DNA of 64,000 bases from Treponema_C sp050320395 (GTDB lineage: Bacteria; Spirochaetota; Spirochaetia; Treponematales; Treponemataceae): the NCBI RefSeq assembly GCF_050320395.1, contig NZ_CP144459.1:1302001-1366000 (forward strand). The letters run 5' to 3'. Of the stretch, positions 7,784 to 16,222 are shown piece after piece. The position numbers and the translations under genes are program-made. Below the pieces are notes generated by a model. It was not told where the DNA came from, ran no database searches, and saw nothing but the letters and a program-made list of their open reading frames with translations. Each line of letters opens with the position of its first letter. Within the stretch, counting starts at the first letter, position 1.

Positions 7784-8731
7784 ATGAGGAACATCAAAAA
7801 AATTATTTTAGCTGTTGCAATACTGGCTTTGTTATTTACACCGGTTTTTGCACAAACAAAAACCGTTATCGGTGTAACGCTTATGTCTTTGCGTCACCCC
7901 TTTTTCCAGGAAATGAAATCCACTCTTGAAAAAGATGCGCAGGAACGCGGTGTTGTGCTTCGCCTGACCGATGCCGACTTTGATGCCGGTAAGCAGGTCC
8001 GTCAGGTTGAAGATTATATTCAGCAAAAAGTAACCGGTATTCTTATTACGCCCTGCGATTCAAAAGCATTGGCTCCCGTTTTGAAAAAAGCCCTTGCCGC
8101 AGGAATCCCGGTTGTAACCGTAGACGTTGCCGCCGAAGGCGTTGATGTTGTCAGCCACTGCGCTTCCGACAACGTATTGGGCGGAAAGTTGGCCGCCGAT
8201 ATGCTTATTAAAAGATTAAACGAGCGCAAAGTATCCAAGGGAACCGTTTTGATTGTAGATCACTCCGGCGTTACTTCAACGCAGGCCCGTATTGAAGGTT
8301 TTAAACCCGCTATGGCAAAAGCCCTGCCGAATATTAAAATGGTTATTATGAATGCCGTCGGTCAGCGCGATAAAGCCATGTCCGTAACCGAAGATGCCAT
8401 TCAAAAGTACGGAAAAAATCTTATCGGTATTTTTGCAATAAACGATGACTGTACCCTCGGCGCTCTTTCCGCCGTTGAACGCCGCAATAAACTCGACTCG
8501 ATTTCGATAGTCGGTTACGACTTCGGCGATGAATCCAAGGCCGCTATCGATGCGGGAAAAATTGTCGGCGATACCGTTCAATTCCCCTCAAAGATGGGTT
8601 TACAGGCTTTCCATACCTTGCTTGATTATATTTCCGGCAAAAATAAAAATCCGCCGAAAAATCAGCCGGTTGAAGTAGGTACCTACCAAAAAGACGGTTT
8701 TAGAGATTCGAACGGAAACCGCATGAATTAA
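7784..8731 (+). CDS. Sugar ABC transporter substrate-binding protein (RbsB-like)
   Basis: The protein of 315 residues is a periplasmic-binding-protein type I member. A signal peptide is plain: MRNIKK, a hydrophobic run, then cleavage near VFA-QT. The mature part starts with VIGVTLMSLRHPFFQEM, typical of RbsB-like sugar binders, and has the two-lobe alternation with VTVDVAAEG and FAINDDCTLGALSAV. AGGAGG precedes the ATG at 7784, so the 21 codons upstream in frame are not used. Ligand cannot be read from sequence; with the divergent AraC gene and GRE cluster, the ligand may be the substrate of that pathway. A terminator-like hairpin follows, typical of binding-protein genes that are expressed above the rest of the operon. 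Confidence 0.93.
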   Translation: MRNIKKIILAVAILALLFTPVFAQTKTVIGVTLMSLRHPFFQEMKSTLEKDAQERGVVLRLTDADFDAGKQVRQVEDYIQQKVTGILITPCDSKALAPVLKKALAAGIPVVTVDVAAEGVDVVSHCASDNVLGGKLAADMLIKRLNERKVSKGTVLIVDHSGVTSTQARIEGFKPAMAKALPNIKMVIMNAVGQRDKAMSVTEDAIQKYGKNLIGIFAINDDCTLGALSAVERRNKLDSISIVGYDFGDESKAAIDAGKIVGDTVQFPSKMGLQAFHTLLDYISGKNKNPPKNQPVEVGTYQKDGFRDSNGNRMN

Positions 8732-8738
8732 TACGGAG

Positions 8739-8784
8739 GGGGCTGTCTTTAAGTTGCTTTCTTTTCGGCAGCCCCTTTTATTTT
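8739..8784 (+). terminator. Hairpin and T-run between binding-protein and permease genes
   Basis: GGGGCTG (8739-8745) pairs with CAGCCCC (8769-8775), followed by TTTTATTTT. The loop is long (23 nt). As it sits inside the operon it probably attenuates, leaving the binding protein more abundant than the membrane part. Confidence 0.7.
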
Positions 8785-8826
8785 GCTTCCGCCGTAAAAT
8801 CATTAAAATAAGTGAGGGTCTCAATA

Positions 8827-9816
8827 ATGCCTGAAACAAAAGGTGTAAGACGTTTTTTTTCTTCAGTGCACATGCAGTCAAAATCGGTACTTTTTATTTT
8901 GGGTGCACTGGTTGTTTTTATTTTTTTGTTGTGTGATATATTTCAAATAGGAAACGAAAGCGGAGAATGGATTTTTTTAAATACCGAAAATATTGCCAAT
9001 ATTCTTAATCAGGTAAGCATTAACGTTGTTATCGCCTTCGGTATGACATTGGTAATACTGATAAAAGGTATAGATTTATCCGTAGGCTCGATAACTTCCG
9101 TAAGCGGTGTTGTTATCGCCATGTTGATTTTAAATACGAAAATGCCTCTTCCTCTTGCCGTAATTTTAACGCTGATTGCGGGTTTTTTGACGGGGGCGGC
9201 AAACGGTGCGCTTATTTCAATGCTCAGGGTTCCCGCTTTTATCGCAACTTTGGGCAGTATGGCTATTTTTCGCGGTTTGGCCTTTATTCTTACCGACGGA
9301 AAAGCAAAATTCGTAAATTCCGACAGTTTTAAGTTTTTGGGTAACGGTTTTATAGGCCCCGTTCCCGCAGCCGTTATACTTATGCTTGCAATGCTTGTGC
9401 TTTTTCACTTTTTGCTGTCAAAAACGGTATTCGGGCGTAGAATTTACTTTTTAGGAGGAAATGAAGAAGCTGCCCGTTTGACCGGTACCGATCCGGTCCG
9501 TCTCAGATTTTTTGTATTTTCCATAGCCGGAGCCTGTTCGGCAATGGGAGGTATCTTACTTGCCAGCCGTTTGGGTTCCGGCTCTCCCAATGTAGGCGGC
9601 GGTTATGAGTTGGATGCCATTGCCGCTACCATCGTCGGCGGTACCAGCTTTTCCGGCGGCAAGGGAACGATTATCGGTACCTTTATCGGTGCTTTAATTA
9701 TGGGTGTTATCAGCAACGGAATGAACCTTTTGGGTATATCGCCGTATATGCAATATGTGGCAAAAGGAGCCATCATTCTTTTGGCGGTTATCATCGATTC
9801 ATTAAAGAAGGCATAA
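8827..9816 (+). CDS. Sugar ABC transporter permease 1 (RbsC-like)
   Basis: This 329-residue inner-membrane protein has the RbsC/AraH family pattern: about eight or more hydrophobic segments, the conserved GIDLSVGS, FIATLGSMAIFRGLA, GGNEEAARLTG and ELDAIAATIVGGTSFSGGKGT. The ATG at 8827 is preferred to an in-frame GTG at 8812 because GAGGG lies at the right distance. Unlike most RbsC-type systems, which use one permease as a homodimer, a second, diverged permease gene follows the ATPase, so a heterodimer is probable. The ATPase gene begins 4 bases past its stop. Confidence 0.93.
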   Translation: MPETKGVRRFFSSVHMQSKSVLFILGALVVFIFLLCDIFQIGNESGEWIFLNTENIANILNQVSINVVIAFGMTLVILIKGIDLSVGSITSVSGVVIAMLILNTKMPLPLAVILTLIAGFLTGAANGALISMLRVPAFIATLGSMAIFRGLAFILTDGKAKFVNSDSFKFLGNGFIGPVPAAVILMLAMLVLFHFLLSKTVFGRRIYFLGGNEEAARLTGTDPVRLRFFVFSIAGACSAMGGILLASRLGSGSPNVGGGYELDAIAATIVGGTSFSGGKGTIIGTFIGALIMGVISNGMNLLGISPYMQYVAKGAIILLAVIIDSLKKA

Positions 9817-9819
9817 AGT

Positions 9820-11328
9820 ATGAATACACAAACAGTCATTTTGGAAATGAAAAACGTGACAAAGTCTTTTTACGGCGTTGTCGCGCTTAACGATATAAAT
9901 TTTTCGCTCCATAAAGGTGAAGTCCATGCTCTTTTGGGGGAAAACGGCGCGGGGAAATCAACCTTAATGAAAATTTTATCCGGTGTTTACTTCCCCGATG
10001 CGGGCAGGATTTTTATAGACGGTAATGAATACCGTTTTAAAAACACCGTTGATGCGCGGAAAGCGGGCATAGCCATTATTCATCAGGAATTGAATCTGTG
10101 TGAAAATTTAAGCGTTGCCGATAATATGTTTTTGGGCCGCGAAAATCCCAAATTCGGTATATTGGACTCGCAAAGCATAAAAGAACAAACGCAGCAAATA
10201 TTGGACAGCCTTTCTTTATCCATTGCGGCGGACAGCATTGTAAGTACTTTGCCGATTGCACAAAAACAAATGATAGAAATAGCAAAGGCCGTTTCGTTGA
10301 ATGCACGAATCTTGGTTATGGATGAACCTACTTCATCTTTAACCGCCGCGGAAGAAGAAGTGCTCTTTGAATTGATTGAACGGCTAAAGAAAAACGGTAC
10401 GACCATTGTTTACATTTCACATAAATTGTCGGAAGTATTCCGCGTATGCGACAGGGTTACCGTTTTGCGTGACGGTGAGTATATCGGTACAAAGGATATA
10501 ACAGAGGTAACCGAAGAATCCCTTATTGCGATGATGGTCGGACGTTCCATTACAAATGTATATCCGCCTTCTTCTCATACAATCGATCGTACAAAACCCC
10601 GCTTTGAGGTTAAAAATCTGTGTGCATCTTCATATGTCAAAGATGCCGGTTTTTGCGTATATCCGGGCGAAATTTTGGGCTTTTCGGGCCTGGTCGGTTC
10701 CGGCAGAACGGAAATCGCAAAGGCCGTTTTCGGCTGCTTAAAAAAGACCGGCGGCTCCATGTTTCTTGACGGAAATGAAGTGATAATCGATAATCCGCAG
10801 CAGGCTATAAAGCAGGGTATTGCCTTTGTTACCGAAGACCGAAAACTTGAAGGCTTGGCTTTGGGACTTTCCGTTGCCGATAATATTACCGCTTCCAATT
10901 ATGATTTGGTTTCGCAGGCGGGTGTTGTACAGACGAAAAAATCAAACAGCCTGATTTCAAAGGGAATAGAAAAACTGCGTGTTAAAACGCCCGGAGCAAA
11001 AACTCATACGGGCTTTTTAAGCGGCGGAAATCAGCAAAAAGTTATTTTGGCGCGTTGTCTGTCCAAAGATATAAAGCTGCTTATTTTGGATGAACCTACG
11101 CGCGGAATCGATATCGGAGCAAAAACGGAAATATATGCTTTGATGCGGGAATTAAGCGCCAAGGGAATGGCTATTATTATGATTTCGTCGGAACTGCCGG
11201 AAATTTTAGGTATGTGCGACCGTATTGCGGTTATGAAAAGCCGCCGCATTGTAAAGATTTTGGATAAAAAAGATGCAAATCAGGAAACCGTTATGACGTA
11301 TGCCGCAGGAGGATCCGATGTTGAATAA
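9820..11328 (+). CDS. Sugar ABC transporter ATP-binding protein (RbsA/MglA-like, two domains)
   Basis: The protein of 502 residues carries two fused ATPase domains. Domain 1 has Walker A GENGAGKST (about residues 40-48), Walker B LVMDEPTSSL and the H-loop YISHKLSEV. Domain 2 has the degenerate Walker A typical of this family (GLVGSGRTE), the signature LSGGNQQK and Walker B LLILDEPTRGID. It powers import through the two permeases encoded on either side. AAGAAGG lies upstream of the ATG. Its 3' end overlaps the next gene by 11 bases. Confidence 0.96.
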   Translation: MNTQTVILEMKNVTKSFYGVVALNDINFSLHKGEVHALLGENGAGKSTLMKILSGVYFPDAGRIFIDGNEYRFKNTVDARKAGIAIIHQELNLCENLSVADNMFLGRENPKFGILDSQSIKEQTQQILDSLSLSIAADSIVSTLPIAQKQMIEIAKAVSLNARILVMDEPTSSLTAAEEEVLFELIERLKKNGTTIVYISHKLSEVFRVCDRVTVLRDGEYIGTKDITEVTEESLIAMMVGRSITNVYPPSSHTIDRTKPRFEVKNLCASSYVKDAGFCVYPGEILGFSGLVGSGRTEIAKAVFGCLKKTGGSMFLDGNEVIIDNPQQAIKQGIAFVTEDRKLEGLALGLSVADNITASNYDLVSQAGVVQTKKSNSLISKGIEKLRVKTPGAKTHTGFLSGGNQQKVILARCLSKDIKLLILDEPTRGIDIGAKTEIYALMRELSAKGMAIIMISSELPEILGMCDRIAVMKSRRIVKILDKKDANQETVMTYAAGGSDVE

Positions 11329-12298
11329 TGCGAGGAAAAAATATATATCGCCTATTTACTTTCTTATCGTATTTTTAATCGTTTTGCTTTTTTTTCTTTG
11401 CGATGTATTAAAAATCAATAATTACACGGGTGAGCGGATATTTTTAAACACGGGCAACTTTTTCAATATTATGAATCAAGTGTCTTTAAATGCAATAATA
11501 GCTTTTCCGATTACGTTGGCAATTATTATTCAGGGAATCGATTTATCCGTCGGTTCCGTTGCGGCCTTTATCGGTGTGTTATTATGCAAAATTACGCTTG
11601 AGCTTAATATTCCCTTTATACCGGCCGTATTGATTGTGCTTACGGCGGGAACGTTAATCGGTATGTTAAACGGGTTTATCATTGCCCGTTTTAATTTGCC
11701 GGCCTTTGTCGTTACCTTGGGAGCTATGATTATTATGCGCGGCCTTGCTTTATTATTGGTTGACGGTATTCCCATATTTAACGACAGTAAAGCGTTTTTG
11801 TTTTTGGGAAACGGCACCCTTGCGGGCTTTATTCCCATGCCCGTTGTAGTCCTTCTTGTTGTCTTTGTGCTGTTTTTGTTTTTTATGAAAAAAACGGTTT
11901 GGGCAAAGCATATTTATGCCTTGGGCGGCAATGAAGAAGCTGCAAAATTAAGCGGTGTTAATGTTACAAAAATAAAGCTTCTCGTATATTCTTTAAGCAC
12001 GTTGATGGCAAGCCTTGCGGGTATTCTCTTGGCAAGCCGCCTCGGCTCCGGACAGCCGAATGCCGGTGAAGGATATGAATTGGATGCAATCACCGCGGCT
12101 ATTGTCGGCGGCACAAGCCTTTCAGGAGGTGTCGGCACAATCGGCGGAACCTTGGGCGGAGCAATAATTATCGGTATTATCAATACCGGAATGAATACGC
12201 TCGGTATATCTCCGTACTACCAGTTTATTATTAAAGGTTCCGTAATACTTGCAGCGGTTATTGTGGACAGAAATATTGCAGAAAAAGGCCGCACCTGA
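11318..12298 (+). CDS. Sugar ABC transporter permease 2 (RbsC-like)
   Basis: This second permease has 326 residues and is a clear but diverged paralogue of the first: GIDLSVGSVAAF, FVVTLGAMIIMRGLALL, GGNEEAAKLSG and ELDAITAAIVGGTSLSGGVGT match block by block. The start at 11318 has an AGGAGG 5 bases before it and overlaps the ATPase end by 11 bases, so translation is coupled. Retention of two permeases around one ATPase suggests a heterodimeric channel. It ends the importer operon. Confidence 0.93.
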   Translation: MLNNARKKYISPIYFLIVFLIVLLFFLCDVLKINNYTGERIFLNTGNFFNIMNQVSLNAIIAFPITLAIIIQGIDLSVGSVAAFIGVLLCKITLELNIPFIPAVLIVLTAGTLIGMLNGFIIARFNLPAFVVTLGAMIIMRGLALLLVDGIPIFNDSKAFLFLGNGTLAGFIPMPVVVLLVVFVLFLFFMKKTVWAKHIYALGGNEEAAKLSGVNVTKIKLLVYSLSTLMASLAGILLASRLGSGQPNAGEGYELDAITAAIVGGTSLSGGVGTIGGTLGGAIIIGIINTGMNTLGISPYYQFIIKGSVILAAVIVDRNIAEKGRT

Positions 12299-12447
12299 TA
12301 TAGCTTTTTTCCCGTCTTTTTGTTATACTGCAACAAACGTTCGCGTCTTTGCCTGTGTTTTGCAGCCCGGACGGATACCTTGTTCCGGACGGGTGCATTA
12401 AGACGGCTGAAAAGCGGTACGAGTAATTTTTACGGGAGAAGTTTCTT

Positions 12448-13362
12448 ATGAATCCTACATTAGTGGTTTTGGCGGCCGGTATGGGAAGCCGTTACGGCGG
12501 CGTAAAACAAATAGATGCGGTGGGCTTGCACAATGAAACCCTGCTTGATTTTGCAACCTATGATGCAAAAAAAACGGGTTTCGAAAAAGTCGTTTATATT
12601 ATCCGAAAAGACATAGAAAAAGATTTCCGCGAGCGTTTTTTTGACCGGGTGGCAAAAAACTTTAATGCCGAATACGTGTTCCAAAATCCCGATTCGATTT
12701 TTACGGCCGAACAGTTACAAAAGATTTCTCCCGAGCGCAAAAAGCCTTGGGGAACGGTTCACGCCGTTTTATGCGCCGAAAGCGCGGTAAAAGAACCCTT
12801 TGCGGTTATCAATGCCGACGATTATTACGGGCGCGAAGCCTTCCGCACGATGCAGGGACATTTGGCTGCAGTGTCCGAAAATTCTACGGAACACGCGATG
12901 GTCGGTTATGTGCTGGAAAATACGATGAGCCGCTCCGGTTCGGTATCGCGCGGTATATGTACCGTAAAAGACGGCTACCTTGCTTCAATCAAAGAAAATA
13001 CAAAAATCAGCTATAAGGGCGAGGGTATTATCACGGAATTGGATGAAGGCACTTTTGAGCTTACGGGCAAAGAATGGGTGTCGATGAACCTGTTCGGCTT
13101 TACGCCCAAAGTTTTTGAAGGTTTCCGCGCATACTGGGATGATTTTATCGCAAAAAACAACGAAGCCGAAAAAGCCGAAGCCCTGCTTCCCTCCGGTGTT
13201 GAAACGATTGTCGCATCGGGAAAAGGCAAGGTCAAATTTTATACTTCAACGGAACGCTGGTTCGGTATGACCTATCCCGAAGACAGGGCAATCGTCAAAT
13301 CGGAGATTGCCGTAAAAATAGCCGAGGGCTATTATCCGGAACAATTGTGGGAAAAAGCCTAA
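12448..13362 (+). CDS. NDP-sugar pyrophosphorylase-like nucleotidyltransferase
   Basis: The 304-residue protein begins with the sugar nucleotidyltransferase signature VVLAAGMGSRYGGVKQ (nucleotide-binding GxGxR and catalytic Lys), followed by WGTVHAVLCA and the metal-binding INADDYYG. Such enzymes join a sugar-1-phosphate to NTP, giving NDP-sugar and pyrophosphate. It matches no specific GlmU, GalU or RmlA group that I can name. Its stop codon touches the ATG of the mannose-6-phosphate isomerase gene, so the pair is probably translated together and may serve mannose-derived glycan synthesis. A TATACT box at 12324-12329 could be its promoter, but no -35 is evident. Confidence 0.85.
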   Translation: MNPTLVVLAAGMGSRYGGVKQIDAVGLHNETLLDFATYDAKKTGFEKVVYIIRKDIEKDFRERFFDRVAKNFNAEYVFQNPDSIFTAEQLQKISPERKKPWGTVHAVLCAESAVKEPFAVINADDYYGREAFRTMQGHLAAVSENSTEHAMVGYVLENTMSRSGSVSRGICTVKDGYLASIKENTKISYKGEGIITELDEGTFELTGKEWVSMNLFGFTPKVFEGFRAYWDDFIAKNNEAEKAEALLPSGVETIVASGKGKVKFYTSTERWFGMTYPEDRAIVKSEIAVKIAEGYYPEQLWEKA

Positions 13363-14256
13363 ATGTTTAAAACCGAAGCCTTTGTGTCCGAAAAAATATG
13401 GGGTTACGAGCGCTGGATTTTATCAACTCATAAGGCCGGCGAATCTCTTGCTGATAAATCGACCGAATTTATAGGGGGGAAAAAACTCTCCTCGGTTATC
13501 GGTGCCGATTATCCGCTTTTGGTAAAGGTGATTCAAGCGGACGAAACCCTGTCCGTGCAGGTTCACCCGGACGACGAATACGCACGCCTGCATGAAAACA
13601 GCGCGGGCAAAACCGAATGCTGGTATATTTTGGACGCAAAGGAAGGTGCGAGCCTCATCTACGGCTTAAACGGTATATACAGCCGCGAAGAATTAAAAGC
13701 GGCTATAGAAAATCAAAAACTGGACAATTATCTTCGAAGCGTTCCCGTATCAAAGGGCGACTTTGTTTTTATTCCCGCGGGAACCGTTCACGCCATTCAG
13801 GGCGGTTTGCGGCTTTTGGAAATTCAGCAGTCAAGCGATATAACCTACCGCCTCTATGACTGGGGACGACCGCGAGAAATTCACGTCGAAAAAAGTTTGG
13901 ACGTTATAAAGCCGTTTCCGCCCGATTCTTTAAATGTTGAACGTCCTTTCGGCGGCTCTTTCAGCTGTCCCTATTTTAACTTGGAAAAATACGATTATAC
14001 GGTACGCGGTTCGGTTTGTTTTGCAAAAAAAGCCGCCCAAAAAGCCGCCGGTGAACAAAACGGACAGGAGCCGACCCCGGCGATGAAAACCTCTTGGTTA
14101 AGCCTCTTTATTATAAGCGGTACGGGAACTTTTGAATCGAATACGGGAGAACGCCTTTCGGTACAAGCCGAAGACTGCGTTATCGTAGGAGCCGAAGAAA
14201 AAATCACCCTTATTCCGGATGCGGGAAGCACCCTTTCGGTTATGCACATAAGCTGA
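13363..14256 (+). CDS. manA: Mannose-6-phosphate isomerase, class I (ManA-like)
   Basis: The 297-residue cupin enzyme interconverts fructose-6-phosphate and mannose-6-phosphate. The zinc ligands are seen as Q66 and H68 in SVQVHPDD, E85 in KTECWYIL and H143 in IPAGTVHAIQGG; the arginine in YRLYDWGR is also conserved. Its length fits the short Bacillus-type class I enzymes. The ATG follows the preceding stop codon directly. A strong terminator follows, so these two genes form one unit. A His-poor stretch around residues 225-245 with Ala/Lys repeats is variable and not catalytic. Confidence 0.93.
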   Translation: MFKTEAFVSEKIWGYERWILSTHKAGESLADKSTEFIGGKKLSSVIGADYPLLVKVIQADETLSVQVHPDDEYARLHENSAGKTECWYILDAKEGASLIYGLNGIYSREELKAAIENQKLDNYLRSVPVSKGDFVFIPAGTVHAIQGGLRLLEIQQSSDITYRLYDWGRPREIHVEKSLDVIKPFPPDSLNVERPFGGSFSCPYFNLEKYDYTVRGSVCFAKKAAQKAAGEQNGQEPTPAMKTSWLSLFIISGTGTFESNTGERLSVQAEDCVIVGAEEKITLIPDAGSTLSVMHIS

Positions 14257-14272
14257 CAGTGCACTGTAGACA

Positions 14273-14302
14273 GCGCACTGTCTAGACAGTGCGCCTTATT
14301 TT
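14273..14302 (+). terminator. Strong intrinsic terminator after manA
   Basis: GCGCACTGTC (14273-14282) and GACAGTGCGC (14285-14294) form a perfect 10-bp stem with a two-base centre, followed by CTTATTTTTT. Directly upstream is a 12-base palindrome, ACAGTGCACTGT (14256-14267), sharing the CACTGT core, so alternative folds are possible. Confidence 0.85.
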
Positions 14303-14317
14303 TTGTATCTTTATCGT

Positions 14318-15082
14318 ATGCATTTGATTATTTTAGCGCTGCCCTATGTGTTTCAGCTTGCCCTTATTATTCACATTATAAAAACAAACAAACCCTTTTA
14401 TTGGCTCTATTTGATTATTTTTATCCCTTATTTGGGAGGAGTTGCCTACATATTGATTGAATTACTGCCCGCCCTTGTTTCAAGCAGGGGAATGCGCCGT
14501 GCAGGGGAAAGCCTTGCGCGCACCCTTAACCCCTCGGCCGAACTTAAAAAGCTTGAAGAACAGCTTAAAAATCAGGATACGGTCAGCAACCGCAGCGCGC
14601 TTGCACAAGCTTATATCGAGGCCGAGCGTTTTTCAGATGCCCTGCCGCTTACCGAATCATGCTTAACCGGCCCCTTTGCAGACGATGCCGCTTTGTTGTT
14701 TTTGCACGCCCAAGCTTTGTACGGAAACGGCAGAGTCGAAGAAGCGGCGGCAATTTTGGAAAAATTGCAAAAAAAACAAAGCCTTTCTTCGGTAACGGAA
14801 AAACTGTTCGACATTCAAGTGCGTTCTTCGCTTTTAAAACAACCGCTGACCGACGACTTTGAAAAACTGTGGAACGAATCCAAAAACTTTGAAGCGGGCT
14901 TTTATTACGTTCAAGCCCTTGTTAAAAGCGGGAAGGACGGCAGTGCGGCAGACAGCGATGAGACGAACCGCGAAAAAGCGCGCCTCGTTATAGAAGATAT
15001 GCAGCGTATCTTAAAAAACTACCGCAATTTCAGCCGCTCCATCGGCGCCGAATGGCTTAAAAAAGCCAAGGCACTGGTATAA
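14318..15082 (+). CDS. Membrane-anchored TPR protein
   Basis: The protein of 254 residues starts with two hydrophobic segments (about residues 2-20 and 28-50) with a PFYWLYLIIFIPYLGG motif resembling the phospholipase D N-terminal (PLDc_N) membrane module. The rest is helical with TPR-like units: SALAQAYIEAERFSDALPL, ALLFLHAQALYGNGRVEEAAAIL. The ATG at 14318 is preferred over an in-frame TTG at 14303, which lies in the terminator tail; no clear Shine-Dalgarno is seen. It probably acts as a cytoplasm-facing scaffold at the membrane. Specific function unknown. Confidence 0.75.
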   Translation: MHLIILALPYVFQLALIIHIIKTNKPFYWLYLIIFIPYLGGVAYILIELLPALVSSRGMRRAGESLARTLNPSAELKKLEEQLKNQDTVSNRSALAQAYIEAERFSDALPLTESCLTGPFADDAALLFLHAQALYGNGRVEEAAAILEKLQKKQSLSSVTEKLFDIQVRSSLLKQPLTDDFEKLWNESKNFEAGFYYVQALVKSGKDGSAADSDETNREKARLVIEDMQRILKNYRNFSRSIGAEWLKKAKALV

Positions 15083-15126
15083 TGGATAGCGGAATTTTCC
15101 GTGATTCGGGAAATGTATATTTATAA

Positions 15127-15155
15127 TTGAAATATCGCCTATCCTGTGGTATACT
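15127..15155 (+). promoter_or_regulatory. Sigma-70-type promoter of the Rpn-family gene
   Basis: TTGAAA (15127-15132) and TATACT (15150-15155) are spaced by exactly 17 bases, 22 bases upstream of the start codon. Confidence 0.75.
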
Positions 15156-15176
15156 TAAAACTGTGGGGAGGTGCAT

Positions 15177-16037
15177 ATGCGGAAAAGCTTTGATGATTTA
15201 ACAATAGCTGACGATTATATGTTCTACCGCGTTATGGAAAATACGGATATCTGCAAGACACTTTTAAACATTGTCTTGCACGATAAAACCGACACCATTA
15301 CCGACGTCCAACTCCAAAAAACGGTTGCCGATGCCGGAAATGCAAAAGGTGTACGTTTCGACGTATGGGCAAAAGACTGCAACGGTACAATCTATGACGT
15401 GGAGATGCAGGCAATCAACAAAGACGATCTTGCCCGCCGCATCCGTTATTATCAGTCCGCAATAGACGTAAGCGTGTTGGAAAAAAATCAGCCCTATGAA
15501 TCCTTACCGGATTCCTTTATCATCTTTTTTTGTACCTTTGATTACATAGGTAAAGATTTACCCGTATACAGTTTCAAAACAATCTGTACTGAAGACTCAA
15601 CGATACATCTTGCCGACGGCATAACGAAAATAATCATCAACAGCACGGCGGCAGAAAAAGAGGCAAGCCCTGCCCTTAAAAGTTTTTTACAGTATATGAA
15701 CGGTAAGATAAGCGACGACGGCTTTATCCGAAAAATAGAACAGCGGATAAAAGAAGTAAAAGAAAGCGAGGAACTGAGGAAGGAGTATATGTTGATAAAC
15801 TCATTTGAACGGGATGCCCGTAATGACGGCTGGAAATCGGGTTGGCAAGACGGAATGCAGGCGGGTATGCAAGCCGGTATAGCCCAAGGCAAAAGTGAGG
15901 GCATAGCACAAGGCTTTGCCGACGGCTCCCGTCAAACCAAGATTGAAACGGCAAAACTGATGAAACAGGCAAATTGTGAACTTGATTTTATTATACAAAT
16001 ATCCGGACTGTCAAAGACGGAAATTGAAAAGCTGTAG
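15177..16037 (+). CDS. Rpn-family PD-(D/E)XK nuclease/putative transposase
   Basis: This 286-residue protein belongs to the recombination-promoting nuclease group, common and multicopy in treponemes. The nuclease core is seen in RFDVWAKD (Asp62) and DVEMQA (Glu76, Gln78). The C-terminal part has Gly-rich turns (MQAGMQAGIAQG, IAQGFADG) and ends in LSKTEIEKL, exactly the tail found in the decayed copy at 59.9-60.2 kb. GGGGAGG precedes the ATG at 15177 by 5 bases; the in-frame GTG at 15171 is within that site. E. coli relatives are DNA endonucleases that raise recombination. It has its own promoter and appears intact. Confidence 0.88.
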   Translation: MRKSFDDLTIADDYMFYRVMENTDICKTLLNIVLHDKTDTITDVQLQKTVADAGNAKGVRFDVWAKDCNGTIYDVEMQAINKDDLARRIRYYQSAIDVSVLEKNQPYESLPDSFIIFFCTFDYIGKDLPVYSFKTICTEDSTIHLADGITKIIINSTAAEKEASPALKSFLQYMNGKISDDGFIRKIEQRIKEVKESEELRKEYMLINSFERDARNDGWKSGWQDGMQAGMQAGIAQGKSEGIAQGFADGSRQTKIETAKLMKQANCELDFIIQISGLSKTEIEKL

Positions 16038-16149
16038 GGAACAAAGGGTCAAAAAGACAGCTGTAAATATTTTACAGAGGATTGGGGTTTCCCGAAAAGG
16101 CCGTTTTTTTTCAGATAACCCCGTTTCAAAGACTTTTTGTTTTTGCGGC

Positions 16150-16221
16150 CCGTACCGTAAAGCAGTGAAACCTGAGAAGCACCCGATTTTCAAACCTCCC
16201 CGGTACGGTGAATGCTGCTTT
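16150..16221. other. Interleaved inverted repeats between convergent genes
   Basis: CCGTACCG (16150-16157) is complementary to CGGTACGG (16201-16208), and AAAGCAG (16159-16165) to CTGCTTT (16215-16221, running into a T-run). The order a-b-a'-b' gives either two exclusive hairpins or a pseudoknot. It lies between the convergent Rpn-family and EF-G-like genes and may terminate the Rpn transcript. The rest of the 16038-16222 gap shows nothing else. Confidence 0.4.
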
Positions 16222-16222
16222 T

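Noticed and set aside
8827..12298. Recent duplication of the permease gene
   Set aside because: The two permeases match in family motifs but are strongly diverged elsewhere, so any duplication is old.
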